Origin: Caprella mutica
Taxonomy: Eukaryota; Arthropoda; Malacostraca; Amphipoda; Caprellidae
DNA: 64,000 bases
Direction: 5' to 3'
Assembly (NCBI GenBank): GCA_947561585.1
Contig: CANNZV010000520.1
Span: 186,001-250,000 of the forward strand
Below the pieces are notes generated by a model that was not told the origin of the DNA, searched no databases, and worked only from the letters and a program-made list of their open reading frames with translations. Positions 46,475 to 56,710 of the stretch are shown here, in pieces (the first letter of the stretch is position 1; each line of letters opens with the position of its first letter). The translations under genes and the position numbers were made by a program.

Positions 46475-46799
46475 TACGGCCAATCTGGCCTGCAGCACCG
46501 TAAAGAAAATTTTGAATGACGGCCTAGAGCTATTACACGTAGTTGAACGGGCGTAGGTAGCCGGTTCAGTCTGGCTCTGATAAATCTTTCAATTCGAAGA
46601 TTTATCTTTGAATGTGGCAACTCTGTCGATGTGATGAGCAATTACACGCCACGGCCTTGGCTGGCGTACGGCGGATTATAGTCCTGGCGAAAGTTCATCT
46701 GGCCGACCGTAAGTGAGTTATCGTTCGGTGGATTTGCTATTACAAGCTCCGACTTTTACGTTGTACCTAAGCTAGCGCCAAGTCAAATTATTGGCCGTA
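46475..46799. mobile_element. Candidate MITE, TACGGCCAAT ends, GC-richer than flanks
   Basis: TACGGCCAAT (46475-46484) and ATTGGCCGTA (46790-46799) are perfect inverted 10-mers. The 325-bp interior is visibly richer in CG and GC dinucleotides than the AT-rich flanks. It contains a hairpin GATAAATCTT/AAGATTTATC near 46578-46605. No target duplication is clear and no frame is present. Confidence 0.6.
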
Positions 46800-47400
46800 G
46801 CCCAGGCAAGAAGGTTTTATTCTTGGGATATTCCCTCAATATCTACAGTATTCCCTCCTTATCTCCATTCACAATTTGATGACGAGAGCTAGGATATTCC
46901 TGTAGCAATATTATTGGAGAGTATTCAAATTCTTAAGAAAGGGAATATTCTAGGAATATTGGAGAGTTATCGTATTCGCTCAGATATCATCCAAGGATAT
47001 TCAAGGAATATCTTATTTATATAGTATTCCATACGAAACAAATTGTAATATTCTTGGAATATATATTTTGACAGTATTCCATTCTAAATATCCCATAAAT
47101 ATTCCTAGAATTATCATGATAGTTACGTATAATAGCATTCCCAAAATGAGAACGAAGGAACATTCCCTGGAACAATTGTGATCAGTGGTATTCAATTTAA
47201 AAAATTGAGGGAATGTTACTGGAATCTAAAGGAAAATTTTACTTCCTAAGAAATACTTTCGAATATTCCTGGAACTTTTTAATATTTTTACTATTGAATA
47301 GTATATCCCTTTGGGCAATATGAAGGGAGTCCTAGGAAGATAGGAAATTTATGGTATATATTTCAAACAAAAAAGGAATGTCAATGGAATCTAACGATGA
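46800..47400. repeat. Region crowded with GGAATATTCC-like words
   Basis: TATTCC, GGAATAT, GAATATTC and CCTAGGAA recur dozens of times in both orientations with no fixed period. A smaller patch, GGAATATTCC and similar, lies at 51143-51190. It may be an ancient decayed palindromic tandem repeat. Confidence 0.6.
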
Positions 47401-47889
47401 TTTTTTTTATTTCCTCAGAATTTGGATGTCTTATTGTATCACTAAGAGACGTGGGTTCTGGACCTTTTATGAGTTATCGATCTATATGAATAGAACTTCG
47501 AATGAGCAAATTAGATGATGATTTAACAATGCTGTTAGGAGGCCTACAGAAATTAGTAATGTCTACAGAAATATCTCAGGGTGGCGGAAAAAAAGAAACC
47601 CATTTTCAAATGAGTTTATTTTGAAAACTATCAAATCTAAAAAAAAAATCTAGAAACATAGTTTTGTTCGTATAGTGTTTCTGCATCTTTAATGAAAATT
47701 TGTTAAACTTACAACTAAAATTAAACATGTTGCAGCGAAGTGAAAAAATATAAATAAAAAGGGCTTGCGCGAGGACCAAAAACACAAAAAGACTTTATAG
47801 TAGGTATAATTTATTTCCATATGGTGTAAATAAAAATTTAAAAATAATTTTTTTCATTCAATTAACGTTTTGTTTATCGACTCTTTCAT

Positions 47890-48350
47890 TCATGGAATTA
47901 TATCTTCGTCACCAATCACGATGTCTTCTCCAAAACAAGCTTATCTTTGCCGAACCCATTTTGAAAAATTTAGACTGTGCGGTAAATCAGTTCTAAGAGT
48001 TTTCAAAGGATGATATCTCAAATCGTGTTTAACAATTCGGTGAACTGTGTCTTTAGTGTCTTTATACTGATTGATAATTTTGGACTCTCAATAAATTTTT
48101 CATGAGTAAGATTAATGATTTAATGTTTTCATGTGTTCGTTCTGTTCTCCTGCGATCTAATTGTATTTTATTCAAAATAAAGTGGTTTCTAAAGTTTTGA
48201 ACTTATTAACATAAGTCAATATGGTTTTATAGTTGATGAAAATCTTTCCTGAAAGCTAAATGAGGTTGAACCTGTTCAAAGCTTCCAGTGTTCAAATAAC
48301 TCGCCTCAACAAAAACTCTGTTCTTTTGAAAGATGCATTTTGAGGAATTA
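47890..48350 (-). pseudogene. Decayed Tc1/mariner-superfamily transposase, copy 2
   Basis: Minus-strand segments in order: LDRRRTERTHENIKSLI near 48165-48120, KFIESPKLSISI near 48105-48070, then in another frame DTKDTVHRIVKHDLRYHPLK at 48060-48001, then DIVIGDEDI near 47930-47905. The second helix-turn-helix (VHRILKHDL.YHPYK in intact relatives) is present here but deleted in the 4861-5280 relic. Together the two copies show linker, second helix-turn-helix and first catalytic D region of the same transposase. Frameshifts make it inactive. Confidence 0.75.
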
Positions 48351-48567
48351 ATTAAGAGATACAAATTAACGGCGAACTGATTTTATTAAAAGATATCAAT
48401 TTTATATCAAACATCAATTCTCAAATGATAATTAAGGTTTTCATTGTTTTTTAGTCGTTACAAAAAACAAAATAATTATTGAACGTTTTTACATTCATAT
48501 GAAATGAATTATACCTATTGTGATTTTTGTCGTATATTTCTTGCTCGCGCAAGCCATTTTTATTTAA

Positions 48568-49406
48568 GGGCACCGTTCCCAGATTTTGAAAAGTTTTTTA
48601 TTATTGAAGCTACGGTTGTGAAACTTTGCACACATATATAAAATGAATTGTGATGTTTTTGTGTCATGACATTTTTTCGATTCGACCCATAGAAAACGAG
48701 TTAGTTGAATTTCGAACAAATTTCGAACAGTGTGTAAATTAATAAATTGATACTACAATTTTGTAGCTATGACATTATGGTTTTTTGCATTCGATTCTCC
48801 ACAAGATTTTCTATATATTGTGTTAGCGTTTTTTTTATTTTTCGAATTGGTTTTCGAATTATTGAAATTTTTAGTGAAACAAAAAAAAATTTCAAAAAAT
48901 AATCCGAAAATTAAATAAAACTCTTCCAGAGTTTGTAGAGAATTCCGGGGAGAATCGAATACGAAAAACCGCAAAGCCTTAGCTTCTACCAAAAAAAAAG
49001 CCTTAGGCTTTTGAATTACATGATTTGTAGATATCTGAAGTAACGAGTAATCTCCCATTCAAAATTTGATAATCTGGCACGCAGCATAGTACTCTCGCAA
49101 AGGTCTGCGGGTAACTGAGGAATATTTCTTTGCAAACCTTAGTGGGCGTGTTATTAGTGGTAGGTTAGATTCCAGTTATAGCGAGATAATTAATTATTAC
49201 GAATTATAATTGGCTGAGAGATGGTTTTTAGAGTACAAATTGACTCCCTATCCCCGGCCCTCTTTTCCCTTTCTCCCTCTCCCCAGGGGGGTTAGAGTTA
49301 CACGATACCTCTGGTATTTTGCACACACTATTAGAAGGTTACAAAGCAACTATTTACACAATAAAAAAAGAGATAAAATTTTGAGATTTCTTCGGGGACG
49401 GTCCCC
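48568..49406. mobile_element. TTAA-flanked non-autonomous element (piggyBac-like target)
   Basis: GGGCACCGTTCCC and, reverse-complemented, GGGGACCGTCCCC form the ends, each bordered by TTAA (48564-48567 and 49407-49410). The related element at 4614-5603 supplies an uninterrupted comparison: AAGCCCTTTTTATT followed by ACCATTTTTTAAATT at 5463-5491. TTAA duplication is characteristic of piggyBac elements, although their ends usually begin CCC. The interior has no transposase; the 101-codon minus frame at 48753-49058 has no domain. Confidence 0.8.
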
Positions 49407-49593
49407 TTAACTTTTTTTAATTCACTGCAGGACATTCAATTTTTGTCGTAACTTTGACAGATTTTAACGATAGTTGAAAAAAAGAAAAGGAATAAAATGA
49501 TGTTTTTAGAAAATATCTAGCATTGATAGTTTGTAAAATAAACTAGTTTGAAATGGGTTTCCTTTTTTTGCGCCACCCTCTATAGTTAAATAG

Positions 49594-50062
49594 AGTCAAG
49601 CAGGTAAATCGCGGCACACTAACTAACTGCGGTTTCTAACAACAGAAACATCATATTTTCAAAGCACACGTTAAAAACTTAAAGTAATAAATTATAGCAT
49701 GCACTGCGCTTCTTTTGGTAAGTATGCAACATTTTAATGTAATTTCGATTCAGAATGTTTTAGATACTCTCTTGAAAGGGCCGCAATTTACCTGTGTGAC
49801 CCAGTAAAATTTTAGAAATGCCAATAATGATTTTTAGAGTTAATAATGTTCATAGTAGGCTCACGCAGGTAAATTGCAGCCCTTTAATTTTTAATAGCGG
49901 CCCTCTCAAGAGAGTTTCTAAAACATTTTGAACCGAAATTACATTGAAATGTTGCATAGCTATCAAAAAAACACAGTGCATGCTATAATTTATTAATTTA
50001 AGTGTTTAACGTGTGCTTTGGCCGCAGTTAATTATTGTGCCTCAATTATTTACCTGCTAGAC
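49594..50062. mobile_element. Foldback element, about 190-bp arms
   Basis: The left arm (49594-49801) and right arm (49858-50062) are inverted copies. Matching words, right arm reverse-complemented, include AGCAGGTAAAT, AAAGCACACGTTAAA, ATAAATTATAGCATGCACTG, TGCAACATTT-AATGTAATTT and GTTTTAGA-ACTCTCTTGA. The spacer is about 55 bp. The outer ends read AGTCAAGCAGGTAAAT and GGTCTAGCAGGTAAAT. It begins about 15 bp from the mariner-like copy 2. No coding capacity. Confidence 0.88.
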
Positions 50063-50383
50063 CTTAGCTTTTCTTCGCTCATGATCCCTTTCTTGTTTTA
50101 CTTATATTGGAAATTTTTACTATTTTTTTATTTTTTTCACCCATATTGTTCCACAAAAACTTTTTAATTTTTTTATTAAAGAATAATTCCACTTATAGGT
50201 TTTTATTTAATTATAGAATAACTAATTGGAAACAGATTATTGATAGATGAAGACTAAATATTTTATTTCTTTGTAGGTACTACTATCACAGTTTCTGGCA
50301 ATATGGTTGACTAAGAAGTTAAAAATCTAGAGACATGTCCTCTTCATTTCATTGTGTTTACTATATAGTATGCAGGAAAGGGT
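50063..50383. other. AT-rich spacer
   Basis: AT-rich unique sequence, no feature recognised. Confidence 0.5.
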
Positions 50384-50547
50384 GACAAAAGCCCACACCA
50401 ACAAAAGCCCACACCAACAAAAGCCCACACCGACAAAAGCCCACACCAACAAAAGCCCACACCAACAAAAGCCCACACCGACAAAAGCCCACACCAACAA
50501 AAGCCCACACCAACAAAAGCCCACACCGACAAAAGCCCACACCGACG
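50384..50547. repeat. 16-bp tandem array with a three-unit pattern
   Basis: Ten copies of AAAAGCCCACACCAAC. The last bases run CCAAC, CCAAC, CCGAC three times over, with one further CCGAC, so the amplified block is 48 bp. All minus frames are open as a WAFVGVGFC-type repeat, which is an artefact. Confidence 0.96.
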
Positions 50548-51725
50548 AAAATAAAATTAGTGTTCCTGCAATATAAATAATCCAATTGGATTATTTTTCT
50601 ACGAAATAATTGTAAATTTGTATTATGCCCTTTCAAATTGGGGCGCTGTTATCGCAGAACATAATTTTAAAACAGTAGACTATGGAAACTGCGAGTAAAT
50701 ATAAATAAATTGTAGGTTGTCTTTGCTTTCCTGGAACAAGTAAAATACAATATACAAATAAGGAACTACAAAATATTTTGGTTATTTTACAGATATATGT
50801 TAGGTAACTGTTGCTCCACGGTTTGATGAAAAATTAAAATAAAATCTGTATTCAGGACATCAACAACCTTACTAATTGACTAATTACACATGTATAAGGG
50901 GCATAAATAATTGTAGCCAAATAAAGTATTAACGAAGAACAATTCGCTATAGAATCTAAGACTATAGCTAGCAAAGTCTACAGAGGCTGATGTATGACCT
51001 TTCGATCAGTAATCCTACATGACAACTGAACAAGACGTCAGCTGGTTTCCTGACGTACTAAAATTTTAGTGCATAAATTAAAGTGTTTAAAAATTAAAAA
51101 ACGTCAAAAAAGGGCATTCCCTCAATATCAAAAAATTATCACCATGGAATATTCCTTTGGAATATTTCGAGAATGTTTTGGGAATATCCATTTTTTTGTC
51201 CAGGAAGAAGCCATTCCGTGTAATAGGGCCTGTATACCACCTCTCTGTTAGTGGGTGAACTTCCGAGCACTAGGTTAATAGGGTTGCAAATGCAGATCTT
51301 TTCAATTAAGAAGGAATGCACTTTGTTTCCATTAAAATGGAGTACTGTTTATTAGTAATTTATAAATGAAAGTGATATACAATACAATTTGCTAGCTGTG
51401 GTCCTAAGCAAAGTACTAATTAACATCTTGTAGCGAGTGAAGGAATAATCTGCTTTATTCGATCTTACGGTTCGATTGGCAAAAGTATAACGAACTGCAA
51501 GAGAAGAAATAAGGTGGAGTAATTATAAGAGCTATGAAAGGTTAAAAGAACGTAGATGATGTACAACACGTGACATTTGATAGGAGATAGAGAGTGAAGA
51601 TAGAATCCACTGCGACATCTGGCGTGAGATATTCATTGATAGGTAGTGAAGAAAAAAAAACACTGGGGGAAGTTTGGGTGAGGGGGAGAACTGAGCACAG
51701 GAAATGAACTGGGGGAACTTCTGTG
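50548..51725. other. Spacer with a perfect 20-bp palindrome, no gene seen
   Basis: AATAATCCAATTGGATTATT (50576-50595) is a perfect palindrome. GGAATATTCC-like words cluster near 51143-51190. No gene recognised. Confidence 0.5.
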
Positions 51726-52235
51726 AATGGGAGAGAAAGGAGAGGAGAGAAAGGAGAGGAGAGAAAGGAGAGGAGAGAAAGGAGAGGAGAGAAAGGAGAG
51801 GAGAGAAAGGAGAAGAGAGAAAGGAGAAGAGAGAAAGGAGATGAGAGAAAGGAGAGGAGAGAAAGGAGAAGAGAGAAAGGAGAAGAGAGAAAGGAGAAGA
51901 GAGAAAGGAGAAGAGAAAAAGGAGAAGAGAGAAAGGAGAAGAGAGAAAGGAGAAGAGAGAAAGGAGAAGAGAGAAAGGAGAAGAGAGAAAGGAGAAGAGA
52001 GAAAGAAGAAGAGAGAAAGGAGAGGAGAGAAAGGGGAGGAGAGAAAGGAGAGGAGAGAAAGGAGAAGAGAGAAAGGAGAAGAGAGAAAGGAGAGCAGAGA
52101 AAGGAGAGCAGAGAAAGGAGAGGAGAGAAAGGAGAGCAGAGAAAGGAGAGCAGAGAAAGGAGAGGAGAGAAAGGAGAGGAGAGAAAGGAGAGCAGAGAAA
52201 GGAGAGGAGAGAAAGGAGAGGAGAGGAAAGAAGGA
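51726..52235. repeat. 14-bp polypurine tandem array
   Basis: About 36 copies of AGAAAGGAGAGGAG with AAGAG, GCAGAG and GATGAG variants. The plus strand is almost entirely purine over half a kilobase. Frames are open on both strands (182 and 174 codons plus, 236 minus) as KERRERR or SLLSFLCSPF repeats, judged artefacts. A mirror-symmetric purine tract could adopt triplex DNA. Confidence 0.96.
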
Positions 52236-53667
52236 TATTCAATATATTTAATTGTACAATATTTTCATTGAAATATAACCCATCTTCTCTCTCTCAAAAA
52301 TAGTTTCAATATTCTGATTGTGTTTAGCAAGAGTTATACAGTAGATACTATATCAGCTGTAGCTACATATTACATTTTTATCAACTCTTTATTATTTAGG
52401 AGGAAAAAGAACAGGACATATTTTCATGTTGTGGCGTGTCTTCTGTTCAATATCGATACTGTCATCAAAATATTGTTTTGTCAACAATCGAACATTAATT
52501 ACAAATGTAAATTGGGTGCATTTTTAGCATTCAATAGACGCACCGTTACCTACCAATGATAACTCTGCTTACCACCACTCACAAATGCCTAATGGAGTAA
52601 CAAGAAACACTAAATCTAATAAAGTCTCAATTATTTGTTTCTGTTCAGTTAATGTTTCAGTTGTTTGAACTGTTCACACAATCACTCTTTGATCACACTG
52701 TCTACATTATTAATTATCCAAGTGAATTTGCATGACAAACAGTTTAGTTAGTTTAGATTAGGTGGAATGGAGTGTCTCCACCTAAAGCTTCTTCAAAGGG
52801 GAATCATTTTATAGTCCAGATAGTCGCTTAATTTTCTTCCAACATTTCCTATTCTAACTTAATTAATATGTATTGTGAGTGCTCTGAATATATTCAAGTT
52901 AAGTAAAGAATATAAATTAGTTTCCTCAGTTCTAATAGGTTTGCATATCTATAAATTGTGGAGACAAGCAATACAGGTAACAAGAATTAATGCAACCTTT
53001 TCGAAACACACAAAACCATGTCACTATGAAACATTTTACTTCATTGAATGGAGGGATGAGCTAATGTGATAATTATATTACTTTTCTTATATGTTTAATT
53101 TAATCGAATTATTTCATTGAGTTCTATTAATTAAATTACTTGTCGCTTCCAAATAAATATTCCCACATCGGTTAATCAATATAATCTTTATTTGTGTCCT
53201 ATGGACATTTCTGAAACAAACTTGGTTCCTATTTGATTTAAAATGATTAAAATGATCACCGTGCAATGTTATTTATAACTAATTTATTCTATTAAATGAA
53301 AAGGCTACGTTAAATGGTTTCCTCGGCATACTTTAACGGATGAGTTGCCAAGACTTTTACTATTTACTTTCAATCCTTTCGACTCAGAAATGAAGTAAAT
53401 CAAACACACTAAATAGTTCAATATTCGACAATTGGGAAGACTCAACTGGAAGAATAATTCCATTCTTTCAAAGTATGGAATATTGCGATAGAAATTAACT
53501 GCTGCAAATCACCTTTACAACTTTAATTATTAATTAGTGCAGTAATTCATTAGACTTTTGTTACTCTGGTTTAATAATACTATTACAACCACATGAACAC
53601 TTGCGTGTCTTGTTGTTATTCTTTTTGGCTTGACTTCTTATTCAAATTTTAATCAATTTCAATTAAT
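52236..53667. other. AT-rich spacer, no gene seen
   Basis: Unique AT-rich sequence of about 1.4 kb. Frames of 64 to 79 codons (52320-52559, 52875-53069) show no recognisable domain. Confidence 0.5.
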
Positions 53668-54437
53668 TTGTAGTTATAGTGAAATGAAGCACTTGTAGTT
53701 ATAGTGAAATAAAGAACTTGTAGTTATAGTGAAATAAAGCATTTGTAGTTATAGTGAAATAAAGCACTTGTAGTTACAGTGAAATAAAGCACTTGTAGTT
53801 ATAGTGAAATAAAGCACTTGTAGTTATAGTGAAATAAAGCACTTGTAGTTACAGTGAAATGAAGCACTTGTAGTTATAGTGAAATGAAGCACTTGTAGTT
53901 ACAGTGAAATGAAGCACTTGTAGTTATAGTGAAATAAAGCACTTGTAGTTACAGTGAAATGAAGCACTTGTAGTTATAGTGAAATGAAGCACTTGTAGTT
54001 ACAGTGAAATGAAGCACTTGTAGTTATAGTGAAATGAAGCACTTGTAGTTACAGTGAAATAAAGCACTTGTAGTTATAGTGAAATAAAGCACTTGTAGTT
54101 ACAGTGAAATGAAGCACTTGTAGTTATAGTGAAATGAAGCACTTGTAGTTACAGTGAAATGAAGCACTTGTAGTTATAGTGAAATAAAGCACTTGTAGTT
54201 ACAGTGAAATGAAGCACTTGTAGTTATAGTGAAATAAAGCACTTGTAGTTACAGTGAAATGAAGCACTTGTAGTTATAGTGAAATGAAGCACTTGTAGTT
54301 ACAGTGAAATGAAGCACTTGTAGTTATAGTGAAATAAAGCACTTGTAGTTACAGTGAAATGAAGCACTTGTAGTTATAGTGAAATAAAGCACTTGTAGTT
54401 ACAGTGAAATGAAGCACTTGTAGTTACAGTGAAATAT
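53668..54437. repeat. 25-bp tandem array with an alternating dimer
   Basis: About 31 copies of a 25-bp unit with core CTTGTAGTTATAGTGAAAT followed by AAAGCA or GAAGCA. Over most of the array TTATAG and TTACAG copies alternate, so the effective period is 50 bp. Confidence 0.97.
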
Positions 54438-54587
54438 AGTTTTTCTCACAGAGGGCAATCTGTCAGGTGAAATAAAAGCGTTCATAAAGGTTCATTTAGT
54501 ATTCATTTGAATAATGATTTATTAGTAAATTACATCACCTTAGAGACTGAATGAGTGTGCTACTTTTCTCTCACACTACTTCAATAC

Positions 54588-54914
54588 CTTCGCAGAATGC
54601 GGGAAGGTCATATTTTCATCGATATTTATTTATTTACTTGTTATTCGCTTAACGGAAAAAGTATTCAACAAAATTTTCTGAAATTTGATAAGCCGATTGG
54701 ACAATGTCCAAAACCATCTGCTAGAACTTTAGGAGCGATCCGGTCAAAGGTCAAGGTCATTTCTAACTCAATAACTCAAAAATTTTTGAACGATATTGCA
54801 TGAAACTTGGTGGTACGATTGGTTATTATCCAGTTACCAGTTTCTCAAATTTTGGGAGAGAACGGGTCAAAACGGAGGCCAAGGTATGCGCTCTACCGAG
54901 TGCACATAATCTAG
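54588..54914. mobile_element. Dispersed CCTTGACC-block repeat, copy 4 (inverted)
   Basis: Starts CCTTCGCAGAATGCGGGAAG and ends GTATGCGCTCTACCGAGTGC followed by ACATAATC, the reverse complement of the ends of copies 1 and 2. It keeps a perfect GGTCAAAGGTCAAGGTCA at 54742-54759. At about 330 bp it has lost roughly half of the internal blocks. A new 21-bp array begins a few bases beyond its end. Confidence 0.8.
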
Positions 54915-54918
54915 TTGA

Positions 54919-55128
54919 CAATATTTTACACTTCATTTGCCAATATTTTACACTTCATTAGCAATGTTTTACACTTCCTTGGCAATGTTTTACACTTCAT
55001 TGGCAATGTTTTACACTTCATTGGCAATGTTTCACACTTAATCTTCAATGCTTTAAACTTCATCTTCAATGTTTTTCACTTCTGAGGCAATGCTTTACAC
55101 TCCATCTTCAATGTTTTTCACTCCATTC
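54919..55128. repeat. 21-bp tandem array, diverged
   Basis: About ten copies of CAATGTTTTACACTTCATTG plus G, with increasing divergence to the right (ATCTTCAATGTTTTTCAC). Confidence 0.9.
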
Positions 55129-55440
55129 GCTCTCACAATATATTCAATCTTAATCAAACAATAAGTTCCAATATTCAATAGAAAATTTATCAACTCTCTA
55201 ATAATACTGAGACACTTTCCATCTAAATTCAAATTATAATGAATAGCATGCCTTTTCGTATGGTATTAAAACACAGACATTCATAATGACTGTATCTTTC
55301 AATATACTAGAATTTGAGGTTTTCTGTTACTTATTCATATTTTCAAGAAAAGATCTGCATTTCAGATGTGTTTCTACCTGACTAATTATTGTCATTCCTT
55401 GGTATTTAACTTTATACTAACAATGTCTCTTACCTAACTA
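55129..55440. other. AT-rich spacer
   Basis: About 310 bp of AT-rich unique sequence, no feature recognised. Confidence 0.5.
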
Positions 55441-55846
55441 GGTAACACACCAATGCCAGGTAACACACCAATGCCAGGTAACACACCAATGCCAGGTAAC
55501 ACACCAATGCCAGGTAACACACCAATGCCAGGTAACACACCAATGCCAGGTAACACACCAATGCCAGGTAACACACCAATGCCAGGTAACACACCAATGC
55601 CAGGTAACACACCAATGCCAGGTAACACACCAATGCCAGGTAACACACCAATGCCAGGTAACACACCAATGCCAGGTAACACACCAATGCCAGGTAACAC
55701 ACCAATGCCAGGTAACACACCAATGCCAGGTAACACACCAATGCCAGGTAACACACCAATGCCAGGTAACACACCAATGCCAGTAACACACCAATGCCAG
55801 TAACACACCAATGCCAGTAACACACCAATGCCAGTAACACACCAAT
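55441..55846. repeat. 18-bp tandem array, nearly perfect
   Basis: About 19 identical copies of TAACACACCAATGCCAGG followed by four 17-bp copies lacking one G. The homogeneity indicates recent expansion. Frames are open on both strands (PGNTPM hexapeptides plus) as an artefact. Each 18-bp copy contains CAGGTAAC, a 5' splice-site-like word. Confidence 0.98.
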
Positions 55847-55876
55847 CACCGATTCATCCTATTTAATCTGTTGAAA

Positions 55877-56545
55877 GGTGTAGCACTGTAGGTATGTGTA
55901 GCACTGTAGGTAGGTGTAGCACTGTAGGTAGGTGTAGCACTGTAGGTAGGTGTAGGACTGTAGTTAGGTGTAGCACTGTATGTAGGTGTAGCACTGTAGG
56001 TAGGTGTAGCACTGTAGGTAGGTGTAGCACTGTAGGTAGGTGTAGGACTGTAGGTAGGTGTAGCACTGTAGGTAGGTGTAGGACTGTAGGTAGGTGTAGC
56101 ACTGTAGGTAGGTGTAGCACTGTAGGTAGGTGTAGGACTGTAGGTAGGTGTAGCACTGTAGGTAGGTGTAGGACTGTAGTTAGGTGTAGCACTGTAGGTA
56201 GGTGTAGCACTGTAGGTAGGTGTAGGACTGTAGGTAGGTGTAGGACTGTAGGTAGGTGTAGCACTGTAGGTAGGTGTAGCACTGTATGTAGGTGTAGCAC
56301 TGTATGTAGGTGTAGCACTGTAGGTAGGTGTAGGACTGTAGGTAGGTGTAGCACTGTAGGTAGGTGTAGCACTGTATGTAGGTGTAGCACTGTAGGTAGG
56401 TGTAGGACTGTAGGTAGGTGTAGCACTGTAGGTAGGTGTAGCACTGTAGGTAGGTGTAGCACTGTAGGTAGGTGTAGCACTGTAAGTAGGTGTAGCACTG
56501 TAGGTAGGTGTAGCACTGTAGGTAGGTGTAGGACTGTAGGTAGGT
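55877..56545. repeat. 18-bp tandem array (GGTGTAGCACTGTAGGTA)
   Basis: About 37 copies. Copies alternate between AGCACTG and AGGACTG, with TATGTA and TAGTTA variants in repeated order, showing block duplication. Both strands are open (CSTVGR plus, HLPTVL minus). Confidence 0.97.
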
Positions 56546-56710
56546 ACAACAGACGTGTCAGAGTGAGAACATGACCACTACTCCCCTTTACTATTGCCAG
56601 TATGTGCATAAATACATACCTAACTCCTGATTTATGCAATGGGAACATCAAGGAATGTGTTCAGAGTAGCACCTGCTGATGTGGAGAATAGAGTGAGTAA
56701 TGGCAGAGAG

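Larger units (their letters stand above)
47577..49579. mobile_element. Mariner-like element, copy 2, interrupted by a TTAA element
   Basis: The left end is CAGGGTGGCGGAAAAAAAG and the right end, reverse-complemented, is GAGGGTGGCGCAAAAAAAGG; both continue GAAACCCATTT. The flanking TA is clear on the right only. It is homologous to the element at 4614-5603 along much of its length (for example AAAAAGGGCTTGCGCGAGGA). It is longer because an 839-bp element has inserted at 48568-49406. The minus strand contains transposase relics. Confidence 0.85.
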
